Origin: an uncultured Clostridia bacterium
GTDB taxonomy: Bacteria; Bacillota; Clostridia; Oscillospirales; Ruminococcaceae
Reading direction: 5' to 3'
DNA length: 36,234 bases
NCBI GenBank assembly: GCA_944386445.1
Contig: CALXBD010000093.1
Coordinates: forward strand, 1-36,234
Positions within the stretch are counted from its first letter, which is position 1, and each line of letters opens with the position of its first letter. The notes under the pieces are model-generated. The model did no database searches. It had not been told where the DNA came from and saw nothing but the letters and a program-made list of their open reading frames with translations. Below, piece after piece: positions 22,409 to 31,207 of the stretch. The translations under genes and the position numbers were made by a program.

Positions 22409-23683
22409 ATGAAACTTGATACGAAATGCCTGCATGCCGGTTATACTCCCAAAAACGGCGAGCCCCGGCAGATCCCTATCATTCAAAGTACTACATTTAA
22501 ATATGATACCAGCGAAGACATGGGGAAACTCTTTGACCTGGAAGCAAGCGGCTATTTCTATACCCGGCTCCAGAACCCCACCAACGACGCCGTCGCAGCC
22601 CGCATCGCAGCCCTGGAAGGCGGTACCGCCGCTATGCTGACCTCCTCCGGACAGGCAGCGTCTTTCTACGCTATTTTCAATATCTGCTCCTGCGGCGACC
22701 ACGTGGTCTCCTCCTCCTCCATTTACGGCGGGACCTTTAACCTGTTTGCCGATACCATGATGCGGATGGGGATCGATTTTACCTTTGTTTCCCCGGATTG
22801 CTCCGACGAGGAGCTGAACGCTGCTTTCCGGCCTAATACCAAAGCGGTTTTCGGAGAAACCATCGCAAATCCGGCACTGACTGTCCTCGACATCGAGCGG
22901 TTTGCAAAGGCTGCCCACGCCCACGGCGTCCCGCTGATCGTGGACAACACCTTTGCTACTCCCATCCTCTGCCGGCCCTTTGAATGGGGCGCGGATATCG
23001 TCACCCATTCCACCACAAAATACATGGACGGCCACGCTTCCGCAGTAGGCGGCTGCATCGTGGACAGCGGAAAGTTTGACTGGAACGCCCATGCGGACAA
23101 GTTCCCGGGACTGACAACTCCCGATGAGAGCTATCACGGCATCACCTATACCGAGCGCTTCGGCTTAGAAGGCGCTTACATTACCAAAGCGACTGCTCAA
23201 TTGATGCGGGATTTCGGCTCCATCCAGGCGCCGCAGAATGCTTACCTGCTGAACCTGGGGCTTGAAAGCCTCCATCTGAGAATGCGCCGGCACTGCGAAA
23301 ATGCCCAGGCTGTCGCAGAGTATCTGGAACAGCATCCCAAGGTGGCATGGGTCAATTACTGCGGACTGCCCTCCAACAAATACTATGCTTTGGCCCAGAA
23401 ATACCTGCCCGATGGCTGCTGCGGTGTTGTTTCCTTCGGTGTACAGGGCGGTCGGGCTGCTGCGGAACTCTTTATGAAGAATCTGAAGCTCGCCTCTATC
23501 GTCACCCATGTTGCGGATGCCAAAACCTGTGTGCTCCACCCCGCCAGCACCACCCATCGCCAGATGAATGACGAGGAACTGGTTGCCGCCGGCGTCGGAC
23601 CCGATTTGATCCGCTTCTCCGTGGGCATCGAGGACAAAGAAGATATCCTGGCAGACCTCCAGCAGGCACTGGCAGTATTGTAA
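22409..23683 (+). CDS. metY: O-acetylhomoserine sulfhydrylase (Cys/Met PLP enzyme)
   Basis: This 424-residue fold-type I PLP enzyme of the Cys/Met metabolism family makes homocysteine from O-acetylhomoserine and sulfide. It starts KLDTKCLHAGYTP and has YTRLQNPTNDAVAARIAALEGG, VDNTFATPILCRP and THSTTKYMDGH with the PLP-binding Lys. The insertion around FPGLTTPDESYHG is typical of the MetY subgroup rather than methionine gamma-lyase or cystathionine enzymes, though promiscuous activity is common here. ATG at 22409 has a weak ribosome site but fits the predicted transcript start. Wobble positions look rich in G/C compared with the AT-rich flank. It is monocistronic: own promoter and terminator. 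Confidence 0.88.
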   Translation: MKLDTKCLHAGYTPKNGEPRQIPIIQSTTFKYDTSEDMGKLFDLEASGYFYTRLQNPTNDAVAARIAALEGGTAAMLTSSGQAASFYAIFNICSCGDHVVSSSSIYGGTFNLFADTMMRMGIDFTFVSPDCSDEELNAAFRPNTKAVFGETIANPALTVLDIERFAKAAHAHGVPLIVDNTFATPILCRPFEWGADIVTHSTTKYMDGHASAVGGCIVDSGKFDWNAHADKFPGLTTPDESYHGITYTERFGLEGAYITKATAQLMRDFGSIQAPQNAYLLNLGLESLHLRMRRHCENAQAVAEYLEQHPKVAWVNYCGLPSNKYYALAQKYLPDGCCGVVSFGVQGGRAAAELFMKNLKLASIVTHVADAKTCVLHPASTTHRQMNDEELVAAGVGPDLIRFSVGIEDKEDILADLQQALAVL

Positions 23684-23694
23684 TTGTATTGCAT

Positions 23695-23724
23695 TCGGGC
23701 CGTCCACTGCGATGGCCCGATTTT
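23695..23724 (+). terminator. Rho-independent terminator after metY-type gene
   Basis: TCGGGCC (23695-23701) and GGCCCGA (23714-23720) form a 7-bp GC-rich stem with a 12-base loop, followed by TTTT (23721-23724). It starts 11 bases after the gene's stop. Confidence 0.75.
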
Positions 23725-23795
23725 CAAAATCTGATCAGGGTGCCGTTTCTCTCGGCTCCGCAATGAATCTGCTCCAAAATTCAGGAGGAATTGTC

Positions 23796-24455
23796 TTGAT
23801 TTATGTAACCGGCGACCTGCACGGGGATATTGACCGTCTGAATCATCCTATGATCAAAAAGCTGAAATCCAACGACGTACTGATGGTATGCGGGGACTTT
23901 GGCTTTGTATGGGATGGCTCCAAAGCAGAACAAAAGCTCCTGAAAAAGATTGGCAGCAGGCGTTATGACACCCTTTTTGTAGAGGGCTGTCATGATAATT
24001 ACGCACTTTTAAAGGAATTTCCAACGGTGGCCTACCGGGGCGGTAAGGCAAGGAAGATTTCTGGAAATGTGTATCAGCTCCTTCGGGGAGAGGTGTATGA
24101 AATCTGCGGCAAAAAGGTCTTTGCCTTCGGGGGAGGAGATTCGGGAGAGATGAGCCTTGATAATCCCATGTGGCAGGCCGAGGAACAGCCTTCCGAGGAA
24201 GAACAGCAGCATGGGGTGGATTCTTTGAAGGCCTGCCGCGGCAAGGTGGACTTCATCATTACCCATGATGCGCCTGCATCCATCAAGCATTTTTTAAATC
24301 TCAATGATAATGAGGAGAGTACGATCCATCTTTATCTGGATTACATTGCAAAAAACTGCGATTTTGAAAAGTGGTTTTTCGGACGCTATCATCTAGATAA
24401 GGCCATCCCACCCCGATATCTGGCGCTGTTTCGGGACGTTTATAAGGCTGAATAA
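23796..24455 (+). CDS. Calcineurin-like metallophosphoesterase
   Basis: This 219-residue member of the dimetal phosphoesterase superfamily has GDLHGD (DxH motif) near residue 6, CGDFGFVW (GD motif), EGCHDNY where GNHD/E is usual, ITHDAP (about 156) and FGRYHLD where GHxH is usual. Metal-binding His/Asp residues are mostly kept but two motifs vary. A longer frame from 23712 exists, yet AGGAGG at 23783-23788 lies 7 bases before TTG at 23796, and Leu-Ile-Tyr-Val-Thr-Gly-Asp is where the family begins. Its substrate is unknown. The 3' end overlaps the convergent DUF1624 gene by 16 bases. Confidence 0.85.
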   Translation: MIYVTGDLHGDIDRLNHPMIKKLKSNDVLMVCGDFGFVWDGSKAEQKLLKKIGSRRYDTLFVEGCHDNYALLKEFPTVAYRGGKARKISGNVYQLLRGEVYEICGKKVFAFGGGDSGEMSLDNPMWQAEEQPSEEEQQHGVDSLKACRGKVDFIITHDAPASIKHFLNLNDNEESTIHLYLDYIAKNCDFEKWFFGRYHLDKAIPPRYLALFRDVYKAE

Positions 24456-25159
24456 AGCCACAGCAGTCCCATCAGCACCGGTTGGTGCAAAAGATAGATG
24501 AGAAGGGTTTTCCGGCCGCAGGCCGCAAGAAAACGGCTTCGGCTTTTCGTGGCGAAGGGAGGAATTCCCTTCGCCATGATTTGTTTCCACAGGAAGTATC
24601 CGGCAAAAAATATGCCCGCCCAGGGCAGCAGCGGGTAATAGTCTTCCGAAATGAATCCCGCCCCTATCAGCCCTAACGGATACAGTGTCCCGCACGCGCC
24701 TAATTCTTCCGGCAGCTCCAGCCATAGAAATCGCCCGTCCGGCAGGCCGGCTGTGATGGCCGCAACAGTAACCGACAGAAGGATTCCGGCTCCGGAAGGA
24801 ATCTTTTCGAAGTACGGGTTCAAAAGTGCCGCCAGCAATATGCAGCTTCCCATTAGATGCAGCACCCCAAACCGGATGGAAAGGCCTACAACACCGGCCC
24901 CCAGGGACACGGCTCCGGCTGCCAAAATGCAGACGCCTCCCCTGCGCCAATTGTCGTGGGAAAGATGGCAGCAGCAGCCCGCCGTCCCAATGAAAAAGCC
25001 GGCAAACAGATCCCGCGCCGCTTTTACCGCCGAAAGCTCCAACAATGCTCCGTCCCACAAGCCTGCGCTCCGCAGGTCGTACAGCAGATGATAAAAAACC
25101 ATACATAAAATCGCCGCACCCCGCGCTTCGTCCAGCAGCGGGATCCTAACTTTTGTCAT
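24440..25159 (-). CDS. DUF1624 / heparan-alpha-glucosaminide acetyltransferase-like membrane protein
   Basis: This 239-residue polytopic membrane protein has about six to seven hydrophobic helices. It opens with IPLLDEARGAAILCMVFYHLLYDL, the conserved Asp-Ala/Arg-Gly and FYHLxxDL block of the DUF1624 (HGSNAT catalytic-domain-like) family. A second landmark is FGVLHLMGSCILLA. It ends with LLIYLLHQPVLMGLLWL. It may transfer acyl groups across the membrane; substrate unknown. The frame extends to 25315, but ATG at 25159 has a GGGGG ribosome site and begins on the domain. It is divergent from zapA and convergent with the phosphoesterase. Confidence 0.85.
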   Translation of the reverse strand: MTKVRIPLLDEARGAAILCMVFYHLLYDLRSAGLWDGALLELSAVKAARDLFAGFFIGTAGCCCHLSHDNWRRGGVCILAAGAVSLGAGVVGLSIRFGVLHLMGSCILLAALLNPYFEKIPSGAGILLSVTVAAITAGLPDGRFLWLELPEELGACGTLYPLGLIGAGFISEDYYPLLPWAGIFFAGYFLWKQIMAKGIPPFATKSRSRFLAACGRKTLLIYLLHQPVLMGLLWLYSAL

Positions 25160-25248
25160 CCGGATGCCCCCTTTTCCCACTATCATGCCCTGGATCACCT
25201 GAAACGATTCCGGCTTTACGGGAATCGACAAAATCTTGTAAAAAACCC

Positions 25249-25277
25249 TTTTCACCACCGCGAAAATCGAATATAAT
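25249..25277 (+). promoter_or_regulatory. Promoter of the zapA operon
   Basis: TTTTCA (25249-25254) and TATAAT (25272-25277) are separated by 17 bases. The -10 is perfect and the -35 is moderate. The start site would be near 25284, with the AGGAGG ribosome site and zapA ATG following at 25310. Confidence 0.6.
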
Positions 25278-25309
25278 AGAAGTACAGAACCGGAACAGGA
25301 GGTATCTGC

Positions 25310-25714
25310 ATGCAAAATCGTGTGAAAGTGGTCATTTGTGGAAAAACCTATACCCTGCAGACCGATGAAAGCCCTTCGTATATGATTACCCTGGCAAAAG
25401 AAGTGGATAAGCGTATCAATACGTTTCTGGAAGAAAATGAAAGCGCTGCCCTGACCTCTGCCGCAGTTATGGTGGCACTGGAACTGATGGACGAAAGCAT
25501 GAAGTCTGTTTCTGACGTTGACAACATCCGGGCCCAGATCAAGGGGTATGTGGAAGAGGCTGCCAGCGCCCGTATCGAGGCAGATCAGCTGAAAAGAGAA
25601 CTGAATCTTCTTAAGCGGGAAAACGAAAATCTGAAAAATGACCTGGAACTTTATAATCTCCGGGATAAAGTGGGGGGAGAAACGGCTAAATCCGGGGAGG
25701 ATTCCCCGAAATGA
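25310..25714 (+). CDS. zapA: Cell division protein ZapA
   Basis: ZapA (134 residues) bundles FtsZ filaments in the Z ring. The N-terminal domain runs VKVVICGKTYTLQTDESPSYMITLAKEVDKRINTFL (about 4-40). A long helical coiled coil (about 75-120) follows, with the heptad-like RELNLLKRENENLKNDLEL, and then a polar tail. ATG at 25310 has AGGAGG upstream. Its stop overlaps the start of the U32 gene by four bases, so the two are coupled. Confidence 0.93.
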   Translation: MQNRVKVVICGKTYTLQTDESPSYMITLAKEVDKRINTFLEENESAALTSAAVMVALELMDESMKSVSDVDNIRAQIKGYVEEAASARIEADQLKRELNLLKRENENLKNDLELYNLRDKVGGETAKSGEDSPK

Positions 25715-27777
25715 TGCCGGAGATTCTTGCCCCTGTAGGCTCGAGAGAGGCTTTGGAAGCCGCTGTCCGCTGCGGAGCTGACGCAGTGTATCTGGGGCAA
25801 AAAAGCTTCAGCGCCCGGGCGGATTCCCGAAACTTTTCTCCGGAGGAGTTGGCTGATGCCGTAGCCTATGCTCACCGATTCGGCGTCAAGGTCCATCAGG
25901 CCCTGAACATTCTCACCTTTGACAGGGAACTGGATGCTTTGGAAGACTGCATCCGGGCGGCCTGTGATGCCGGAGTCGATGCCCTCATCGTTCAGGACTG
26001 GGGTGTTGCTGCCGCTGTGAAGACACTGGCTCCCAATATGCCGCTCCATGCCTCTACACAAATGGCAATCCACTCCACGGCGGGGGTTCGGTTAGCGGAG
26101 GAGTTGGGATTTTGTCGGGTTGTCCTGGCCCGGGAGCTTTCCAAAAAAGAAATTGCCGAAATCCGGAACTCTACCAGTCTGGAACTGGAAGTTTTTGTTC
26201 ACGGAGCGCATTGCATGTCCATTTCCGGACAATGCTATTTAAGCGCCATGTTAGGCGGCAAGAGCGGAAATCGCGGACGGTGCGCTCAGCCGTGCCGTCT
26301 TCCCTTTACTGCGGCCGCACCGGGAATTGGCCCTGCCGGAGAAGCGGTGCTCTCCCTGAAGGATATGTGCCTGATTCCAAGGCTTACGGAACTGGCTCGG
26401 ATGGGAATCGATTCCTTTAAAATCGAAGGAAGGATGAAGCGTCCGGAATACGTGGCAGCGGCGGTGACTGCCTGCCGAAAGGCTCTGGAAGGCCAACCCC
26501 CGAACCTGGCCCCGCTGCAGGCGGTGTTTTCCAGAAGCGGGTTTACGTCTGCGTATTTCGACGAAAAAATCGGGCCGGATATGTTCGGGTTCCGGCGGAA
26601 AGAAGATGTGGAAGCAGCTTCCGGAGTCCTGAAAGAGTTACAGGAAACCTTTCGGAAGGATGTCCCGCGTATTCCCGCCGCAATGGAGCTTTCTTTGAAA
26701 CCGGACAGTCCCTCCTGCCTGACGATGACTGCTGATGGGAAAACGGTTCAAGTCAGCGGCGATACACCCAGAGAGTCTGACACTCCGGCAAACGAAGCCC
26801 TGGCGGGACGGTTTCTGGGAAAGTTGGGAGGAACGCCTTACTACCTTGATTCTGTGAAGGTGGAAACGGAAGGGAATGTTTCCTTGCCTGCATCCGGATT
26901 TAACGCACTCCGAAGAGAGGCTGTGGAAAAGCTGGATGCGGCCCGGATACCTGCAGCTTGTACTTTTGTAAAAAATCCGCTCCCGGCGCTGCCGCCAAAG
27001 CGAAAGCCCTTGGCTCCACGGGAGTTTTGGGGAGAATTTCAGACCGCTGCACAGCTGACAGCGGTCAAGCCGGAAGATTTTGACCGGATCCTGCTGCCGG
27101 TTCCGGAGCTGGAAACCCATCTGGATGCGCTTTCTGAATACCTGCCGCGGCTTGTTGCCGCTCCGCCGCGATTTTCCTTCTCAGGCGAAAAAGAACTGGC
27201 AAAAAAGCTGAAAGCCTTGAAAGAAAACGGCGTTCCGGCACTTTGGTGCAGCAATGCCGCTCACATTATCCTCGGAAGAGAGGCAGGGATGGAGCTGCTG
27301 GGCAGCCCCTGGCTCAACTTAGCCAACTCACAAAGCCTGCTGGCGGCGGAAAAGATAGGTCTAAGTGCCGCTGCGGTCTCCATGGAGATGACCCTATCCG
27401 ACAGCGTCAAGCTGCAAAGCGAAATGCCGCTGGGGGTAATTGTTTACGGAAGGCTGCCGCTGATGTCCTTCCGCAGCTGCCCGGTCAAGGCCCGGATCGG
27501 CTGTGAAAAATGCCGCCGCAAAGGATTTTTGACGGATAGAAAGGGAATTTCCTTCCCGGTTCGATGCGATTATGACCGTTCTGTCAGCTTCCTTTACAAT
27601 TCCGTTCCGCTGGAACTGTCCGATCGGCTGGAAGAGTTGACTGCTTTCTCCTTCTACATTCTGTCCTTCCTGGACGAAACGCCGGAACAAATTGAAGAGA
27701 TCATCTGCCGTTACCGCAGCCATCAGAAGCCTCCTGCCCCCTTTACACGGGGACTTCTCTACCGCGGGGTCGAATGA
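25711..27777 (+). CDS. Peptidase U32-family protein (RlhA/TrhP-like, long form)
   Basis: The 688-residue protein has an N-terminal U32 domain (about 1-270): PEILAPVGSREALEAAVRCGADAVYLG, LHASTQMAIHS, VHGAHCMSISGQCYLS and GRCAQPCRLPF, ending in FKIEGRMKRPEYVA. The four-cysteine series is the U32 cluster associated with iron-sulfur or RNA-hydroxylation functions. The long C-terminal half (DUF3656-like) includes a second Cys group, CPVKARIGCEKC. Characterised relatives hydroxylate rRNA (RlhA) or tRNA wobble uridine (TrhP) rather than degrade collagen; which applies is unclear. It starts at ATG 25711 in the overlap with zapA. Confidence 0.9.
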   Translation: MMPEILAPVGSREALEAAVRCGADAVYLGQKSFSARADSRNFSPEELADAVAYAHRFGVKVHQALNILTFDRELDALEDCIRAACDAGVDALIVQDWGVAAAVKTLAPNMPLHASTQMAIHSTAGVRLAEELGFCRVVLARELSKKEIAEIRNSTSLELEVFVHGAHCMSISGQCYLSAMLGGKSGNRGRCAQPCRLPFTAAAPGIGPAGEAVLSLKDMCLIPRLTELARMGIDSFKIEGRMKRPEYVAAAVTACRKALEGQPPNLAPLQAVFSRSGFTSAYFDEKIGPDMFGFRRKEDVEAASGVLKELQETFRKDVPRIPAAMELSLKPDSPSCLTMTADGKTVQVSGDTPRESDTPANEALAGRFLGKLGGTPYYLDSVKVETEGNVSLPASGFNALRREAVEKLDAARIPAACTFVKNPLPALPPKRKPLAPREFWGEFQTAAQLTAVKPEDFDRILLPVPELETHLDALSEYLPRLVAAPPRFSFSGEKELAKKLKALKENGVPALWCSNAAHIILGREAGMELLGSPWLNLANSQSLLAAEKIGLSAAAVSMEMTLSDSVKLQSEMPLGVIVYGRLPLMSFRSCPVKARIGCEKCRRKGFLTDRKGISFPVRCDYDRSVSFLYNSVPLELSDRLEELTAFSFYILSFLDETPEQIEEIICRYRSHQKPPAPFTRGLLYRGVE

Positions 27778-27794
27778 CTCCGGAAAGGAATACT

Positions 27795-28259
27795 ATGACT
27801 TTGAAAATAAAACGCCTGCATCCCGACGCTATCTTGCCCCGACGAGCTACTGCTGAAAGTGCAGGGTTCGATCTGTGCGCCTGTCTGGATGAAGATTTGA
27901 CCATTGAGCCTTTCCAGCTGGTGCGGGTCCCCACCGGCCTGGCCATTGCCTTAGAGCCGGGGACCGCCGGGTTTGTCTATGCCCGCAGCGGACTCGCCAG
28001 CAAATTCGGGGTGACCCTTTCCAACTGCGTCGGCGTCATCGACAGCGATTATCGGGGTGAAGTCCAGATCGCAATGACCAATCACTCCCAAACGCCTTTT
28101 ACGATTCATCCGGGAGATCGGATCGCACAGCTGGTCATAGCGCCTGTGCTGCTTCCCGAACCGGAAGAAACCGACACTCTTCCGGATACCCAGAGAGGCT
28201 CCGGCGGGTTTGGTTCTACAGGACTGACTTTTGATTCCGAAGGAGGAACTCAAATATGA
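27795..28259 (+). CDS. dut: dUTP diphosphatase
   Basis: Trimeric-type dUTPase (154 residues) converts dUTP to dUMP, protecting DNA from uracil and supplying thymidylate synthesis. The motifs run in order: AESAGFDLCA (1), ARSGLASKFGV (2), GVIDSDYRGE (3), DRIAQLVI (4) and RGSGGFGSTG (5). An ATG at 27774 overlaps the U32 stop, but ATG at 27795 has AAAGGA upstream and fits the family start. The stop overlaps the next gene by four bases. Confidence 0.95.
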   Translation: MTLKIKRLHPDAILPRRATAESAGFDLCACLDEDLTIEPFQLVRVPTGLAIALEPGTAGFVYARSGLASKFGVTLSNCVGVIDSDYRGEVQIAMTNHSQTPFTIHPGDRIAQLVIAPVLLPEPEETDTLPDTQRGSGGFGSTGLTFDSEGGTQI

Positions 28260-28513
28260 AACGCACCCTGCTTTTACTGCTTTACCTGTTAGGCGGAATT
28301 CTTTTGGGAACGCTGCTGGGAGAACTGGCAGGAAAAACTTCTTTTCTCCGGTGGCTGTGCATCGGCGAATCCATCGGCCTTGACTCCTTTGCCGTGGATC
28401 TGGCGGTGCTGCAGTTCAGCATTTCCCTTCATATCAGCCTGAATATCGCCATGCTGCTGTGCATCGCTGCCGCAATTATCCTTTATGTAAAAACTGCGTC
28501 CCGGATCCATTGA
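28256..28513 (+). CDS. DUF4321 small membrane protein
   Basis: This 85-residue protein has two hydrophobic helices (about 3-26 and 57-80). The first carries LLLLLYLLGGILLGTLLGEL, typical of DUF4321. The middle is soluble. Proteins of this family sit next to maf and the mre genes in many Clostridia; their function is unknown. Its ATG overlaps the dut stop (ATGA), implying coupled translation. Confidence 0.85.
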   Translation: MKRTLLLLLYLLGGILLGTLLGELAGKTSFLRWLCIGESIGLDSFAVDLAVLQFSISLHISLNIAMLLCIAAAIILYVKTASRIH

Positions 28514-28545
28514 TGAGGGCATGCCCTGGAAAGAGGCTTCATAAA

Positions 28546-29154
28546 ATGACAATATCGCTTTCCCCTTTGATTTTGGCTTCCCGCTCCCCAAGAAGAAAGG
28601 AACTGCTGGCCCGATTGACAGAAAATTTTGAGGCCATGGAGTCCTCTTTTGACGAGGATTCTTTGAAACATGAATCAGGACTGCCGCCGGAAGAGCTTGT
28701 TTTGGCACTTGCTGAAGGAAAAGCCCGTGCTGTTCAGAAGCTCCCAGAAATATCCGATGAGGCAATCGTCATCGGCGGAGATACAGTGGTGGTTTCGCCG
28801 GATGGTGAAATATTCGGTATCCCCAAAAGTGAGCAGGAAGCGCGTTCTATGCTGGAATCCCTCTCTGGACGAGTCCATCGGGTCGTAACCGGTGTGGCGC
28901 TGCTTCGCGCAAAACAATGCCGCCGGTTCAATGTGTCCACTCAAGTGGAATTTTATCCCCTCTCTGAGGAAGAAATCAACTGGTATCTCGCAACGGGTGA
29001 ACCTTTCGACAAGGCCGGCGCTTATGGGATCCAGGGAAAGGGTGCCCTTTTGGTAAAAGAAATCCATGGAGATTATTTTAATGTCGTGGGACTGCCGCTG
29101 GCTCGTCTCGCCAGAGAATTGTCGAATTTTTGCGGGAAATCCTTAAATTCATAA
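28546..29154 (+). CDS. maf: Maf-family nucleoside triphosphate pyrophosphatase
   Basis: Maf (202 residues) hydrolyses non-canonical or pyrimidine triphosphates (dTTP/UTP type) to monophosphates. Family motifs are LILASRSPRRKELLARL, VIGGDTVVVS, LSGRVHRVVTGVAL, and FDKAGAYGIQGKGALLVKEIHGDYFNVVGLPL with the conserved Asp-Lys. The frame is open from 28459, but ATG at 28546 begins just before the family start. It follows DUF4321 by 32 bases and precedes the mre promoter. Confidence 0.92.
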   Translation: MTISLSPLILASRSPRRKELLARLTENFEAMESSFDEDSLKHESGLPPEELVLALAEGKARAVQKLPEISDEAIVIGGDTVVVSPDGEIFGIPKSEQEARSMLESLSGRVHRVVTGVALLRAKQCRRFNVSTQVEFYPLSEEEINWYLATGEPFDKAGAYGIQGKGALLVKEIHGDYFNVVGLPLARLARELSNFCGKSLNS

Positions 29155-29162
29155 AATATGCC

Positions 29163-29191
29163 TTGTGTAAAGTTTCAGGGCAGGGTATAAT
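29163..29191 (+). promoter_or_regulatory. Promoter of the mreBCD operon
   Basis: TTGTGT (29163-29168) and TATAAT (29186-29191) are exactly 17 bases apart. The start site would be near 29198, leaving about 64 bases of untranslated leader before mreB. Confidence 0.7.
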
Positions 29192-29261
29192 AATGAGAGG
29201 CATGGCATCTGTTGCCGGTGCAGAATCTGCGGAACTCCGCATGAAAAGGAAGTGCTGACCA

Positions 29262-30284
29262 ATGTTTTCAAAAGATATCGGAATCGATCTGGGTACTGCC
29301 AATACCCTGGTATACATGAAAGGCAAGGGAATTATTATCCGGGAACCCAGCGTCGTCGCCGTGGATACCAAAACAGATAAAGTCAAATGTGTGGGTCAGG
29401 AGGCAAAAGACGTGATCGGACGTACTCCTGGCTCTATTGTAACGGTTCGTCCGCTGAAAGACGGCGTTATCGCTGATTTTGACGTCACTACCAGTATGCT
29501 GACGGAATTTATCCATAAAGCGATCGGCAAAGGCTTTTTCTCCCGTCCGAGAGTTGTCATCTGTATCCCTTCCGGCGTTACGGCAGTGGAGCGCCGGGCT
29601 GTAAGAGATGCCGCGGAACAGGCCGGTGCGAAACGGGTTTCCATTATTGAGGAGCCTATGGCTGCCGCCATCGGCGCGGGTCTGCCGGTGGCTGAACCTC
29701 AAGGCTCCATGGTCGTTGATATCGGCGGCGGTACCAGCGAGGTCGCTGTGATTTCCCTGGGAGGAATCGTCGCTTCTAAATCTGTCCGTGTGGGCGGTGA
29801 TGAATTCGATGCTTCCATTATCAATTTCATCAAGAAAAAGTATAACCTCCTAATCGGTGAAAGAACCGCGGAAAATATTAAAATTGAGATCGGCTCTGCC
29901 TGCCCGCTGGAAGACGGCGAGCTTTCTATGGAAATCAAAGGCCGCAACCTTTTGAATGGCTTGCCGGAAAATATCACCATTACTTCTGACCAGATCCGGG
30001 GCGCTTTGGAAGATCCCCTGGCTCAGGTGCTGGACGCCATCCGGCTGACTCTGGAGCGAACTCCGCCGGAACTTTCCGCCGATATCATCGATCAGGGTAT
30101 TACACTGACCGGCGGCGGCGCGCTGCTTCGGGGCCTCGACAGGCTGATCCACGACGAAACCGGTATGCCCGTACGCATTGCTGAAAATCCTCTGGACTGC
30201 GTGGCGACCGGCGCCGGTATGGTCCTTGACAACATCGATACCCTCACCGATGTCCTTAGCGAAGATGATTCGAACCGGTATTGA
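29262..30284 (+). CDS. mreB: Rod-shape actin homologue MreB
   Basis: MreB (340 residues) forms membrane-associated filaments that guide elongation-complex peptidoglycan synthesis. The actin-fold phosphate-1 motif [14 protein letters not shown] is at the start, [17 protein letters not shown] is phosphate-2, and [16 protein letters not shown] is the adenosine region. Length is standard. The ATG at 29262 is preceded by AAGGA with long spacing. The stop overlaps the open frame of mreC. Confidence 0.97.
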   Translation: MFSKDIGIDLGTANTLVYMKGKGIIIREPSVVAVDTKTDKVKCVGQEAKDVIGRTPGSIVTVRPLKDGVIADFDVTTSMLTEFIHKAIGKGFFSRPRVVICIPSGVTAVERRAVRDAAEQAGAKRVSIIEEPMAAAIGAGLPVAEPQGSMVVDIGGGTSEVAVISLGGIVASKSVRVGGDEFDASIINFIKKKYNLLIGERTAENIKIEIGSACPLEDGELSMEIKGRNLLNGLPENITITSDQIRGALEDPLAQVLDAIRLTLERTPPELSADIIDQGITLTGGGALLRGLDRLIHDETGMPVRIAENPLDCVATGAGMVLDNIDTLTDVLSEDDSNRY

Positions 30285-30316
30285 GCGCTGCCGAAAGGCC
30301 GGAAGGAGATGACGGC

Positions 30317-31207
30317 GTGCGGGAATTTTTCAAAAGCAGACGCTTTAAGATTATTCTGGCTATAGTCGCCGTCATTTTGGGCGGTATGCTATATGCCGCG
30401 TCTACAGGCGGCGTTGCAACACTACCGGAACGGATGCTGTCGTATGTGGTGGTTCCCGTACAGAAAGCGGCTGCTTGGGTTTCTAACGGAATCACCGACT
30501 TTTTGTCCGTCTTCTTTGACGCACGGGAAAATTATGAGGAAAATATCCAGCTGAAGGAGGATATTTCCGATCTTCGCAAGCAACTGGTTGATTACGAAAA
30601 AATCAAAACTGAAAATGAACGTTTGAAAGAAATTACCGGCTTGAAAGAAATGAATCCCGATATCGAATTTCAGCCCGCAGGAGTTATCGCAAGAGATCCT
30701 GATGATCGCTTCGGTTCTTTTACCATCGACGTGGGAATACTGCACGGGGTATCTGTCCGTGATCCCGTGGTTACGGGAGAGGGCCTGGTGGGCTATGTCA
30801 GTGAAGTGGGACCTTCTTATGCCAAGGTCACAACTATCCTGAGCCCGGACCTGAACGTGGGAGCTGTGGAAATCCGTACCAAGGATACGGGAAATATTAC
30901 CGGGTCGGTGGAAACGGCAGCAAAAGGGCTGACACAACTGGAACTGCTTCCGAAGGATACCCAGGTTAAAGCAGGCGATATCGTGGTCACAGCAGGGACC
31001 AGCGGCTTTTTCCCACAGGATATTATTATCGGGACCGTCGAAGAGGTGATTCTGGAACCTTCCGGAATTACATGCACTGCTGTGATACGACCCGTCAGCG
31101 AAATCGATGAAATCAAGAATGTTTTTGTCCTTACCGACTTTCTGGGCAAACAAACTGGGGATTCCCTGAGTGATGCTTTGGAGGATCCGGAGGAAAAATC
31201 GCCATGA
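30317..31207 (+). CDS. mreC: Rod-shape protein MreC
   Basis: MreC (296 residues) is a single-pass protein that dimerises outside the membrane and binds the elongation PBPs. It has a short basic start REFFKSRRFK, a transmembrane helix (about 10-27), a coiled coil (about 60-105; QLKEDISDLRKQLVDYEKIK) and beta-rich domains containing VGYVSEVGPSYAKV and VTAGTSGFFPQDIIIG. A frame from TTG 30281 overlaps mreB, but GTG at 30317 follows AAGGAG and begins on the family's REFFKSRRF start. It overlaps mreD by four bases. Confidence 0.94.
   Translation: MREFFKSRRFKIILAIVAVILGGMLYAASTGGVATLPERMLSYVVVPVQKAAAWVSNGITDFLSVFFDARENYEENIQLKEDISDLRKQLVDYEKIKTENERLKEITGLKEMNPDIEFQPAGVIARDPDDRFGSFTIDVGILHGVSVRDPVVTGEGLVGYVSEVGPSYAKVTTILSPDLNVGAVEIRTKDTGNITGSVETAAKGLTQLELLPKDTQVKAGDIVVTAGTSGFFPQDIIIGTVEEVILEPSGITCTAVIRPVSEIDEIKNVFVLTDFLGKQTGDSLSDALEDPEEKSP

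Noticed and set aside
29163-29261. Possible riboswitch in the mreB leader
   Set aside because: Only about 64 bases of leader, with no stable alternating hairpins or terminator.
30412-30424. GTTGCAAC inside mreC as another CRP/FNR site
   Set aside because: It lacks the four-base spacer and lies within coding sequence with no promoter.
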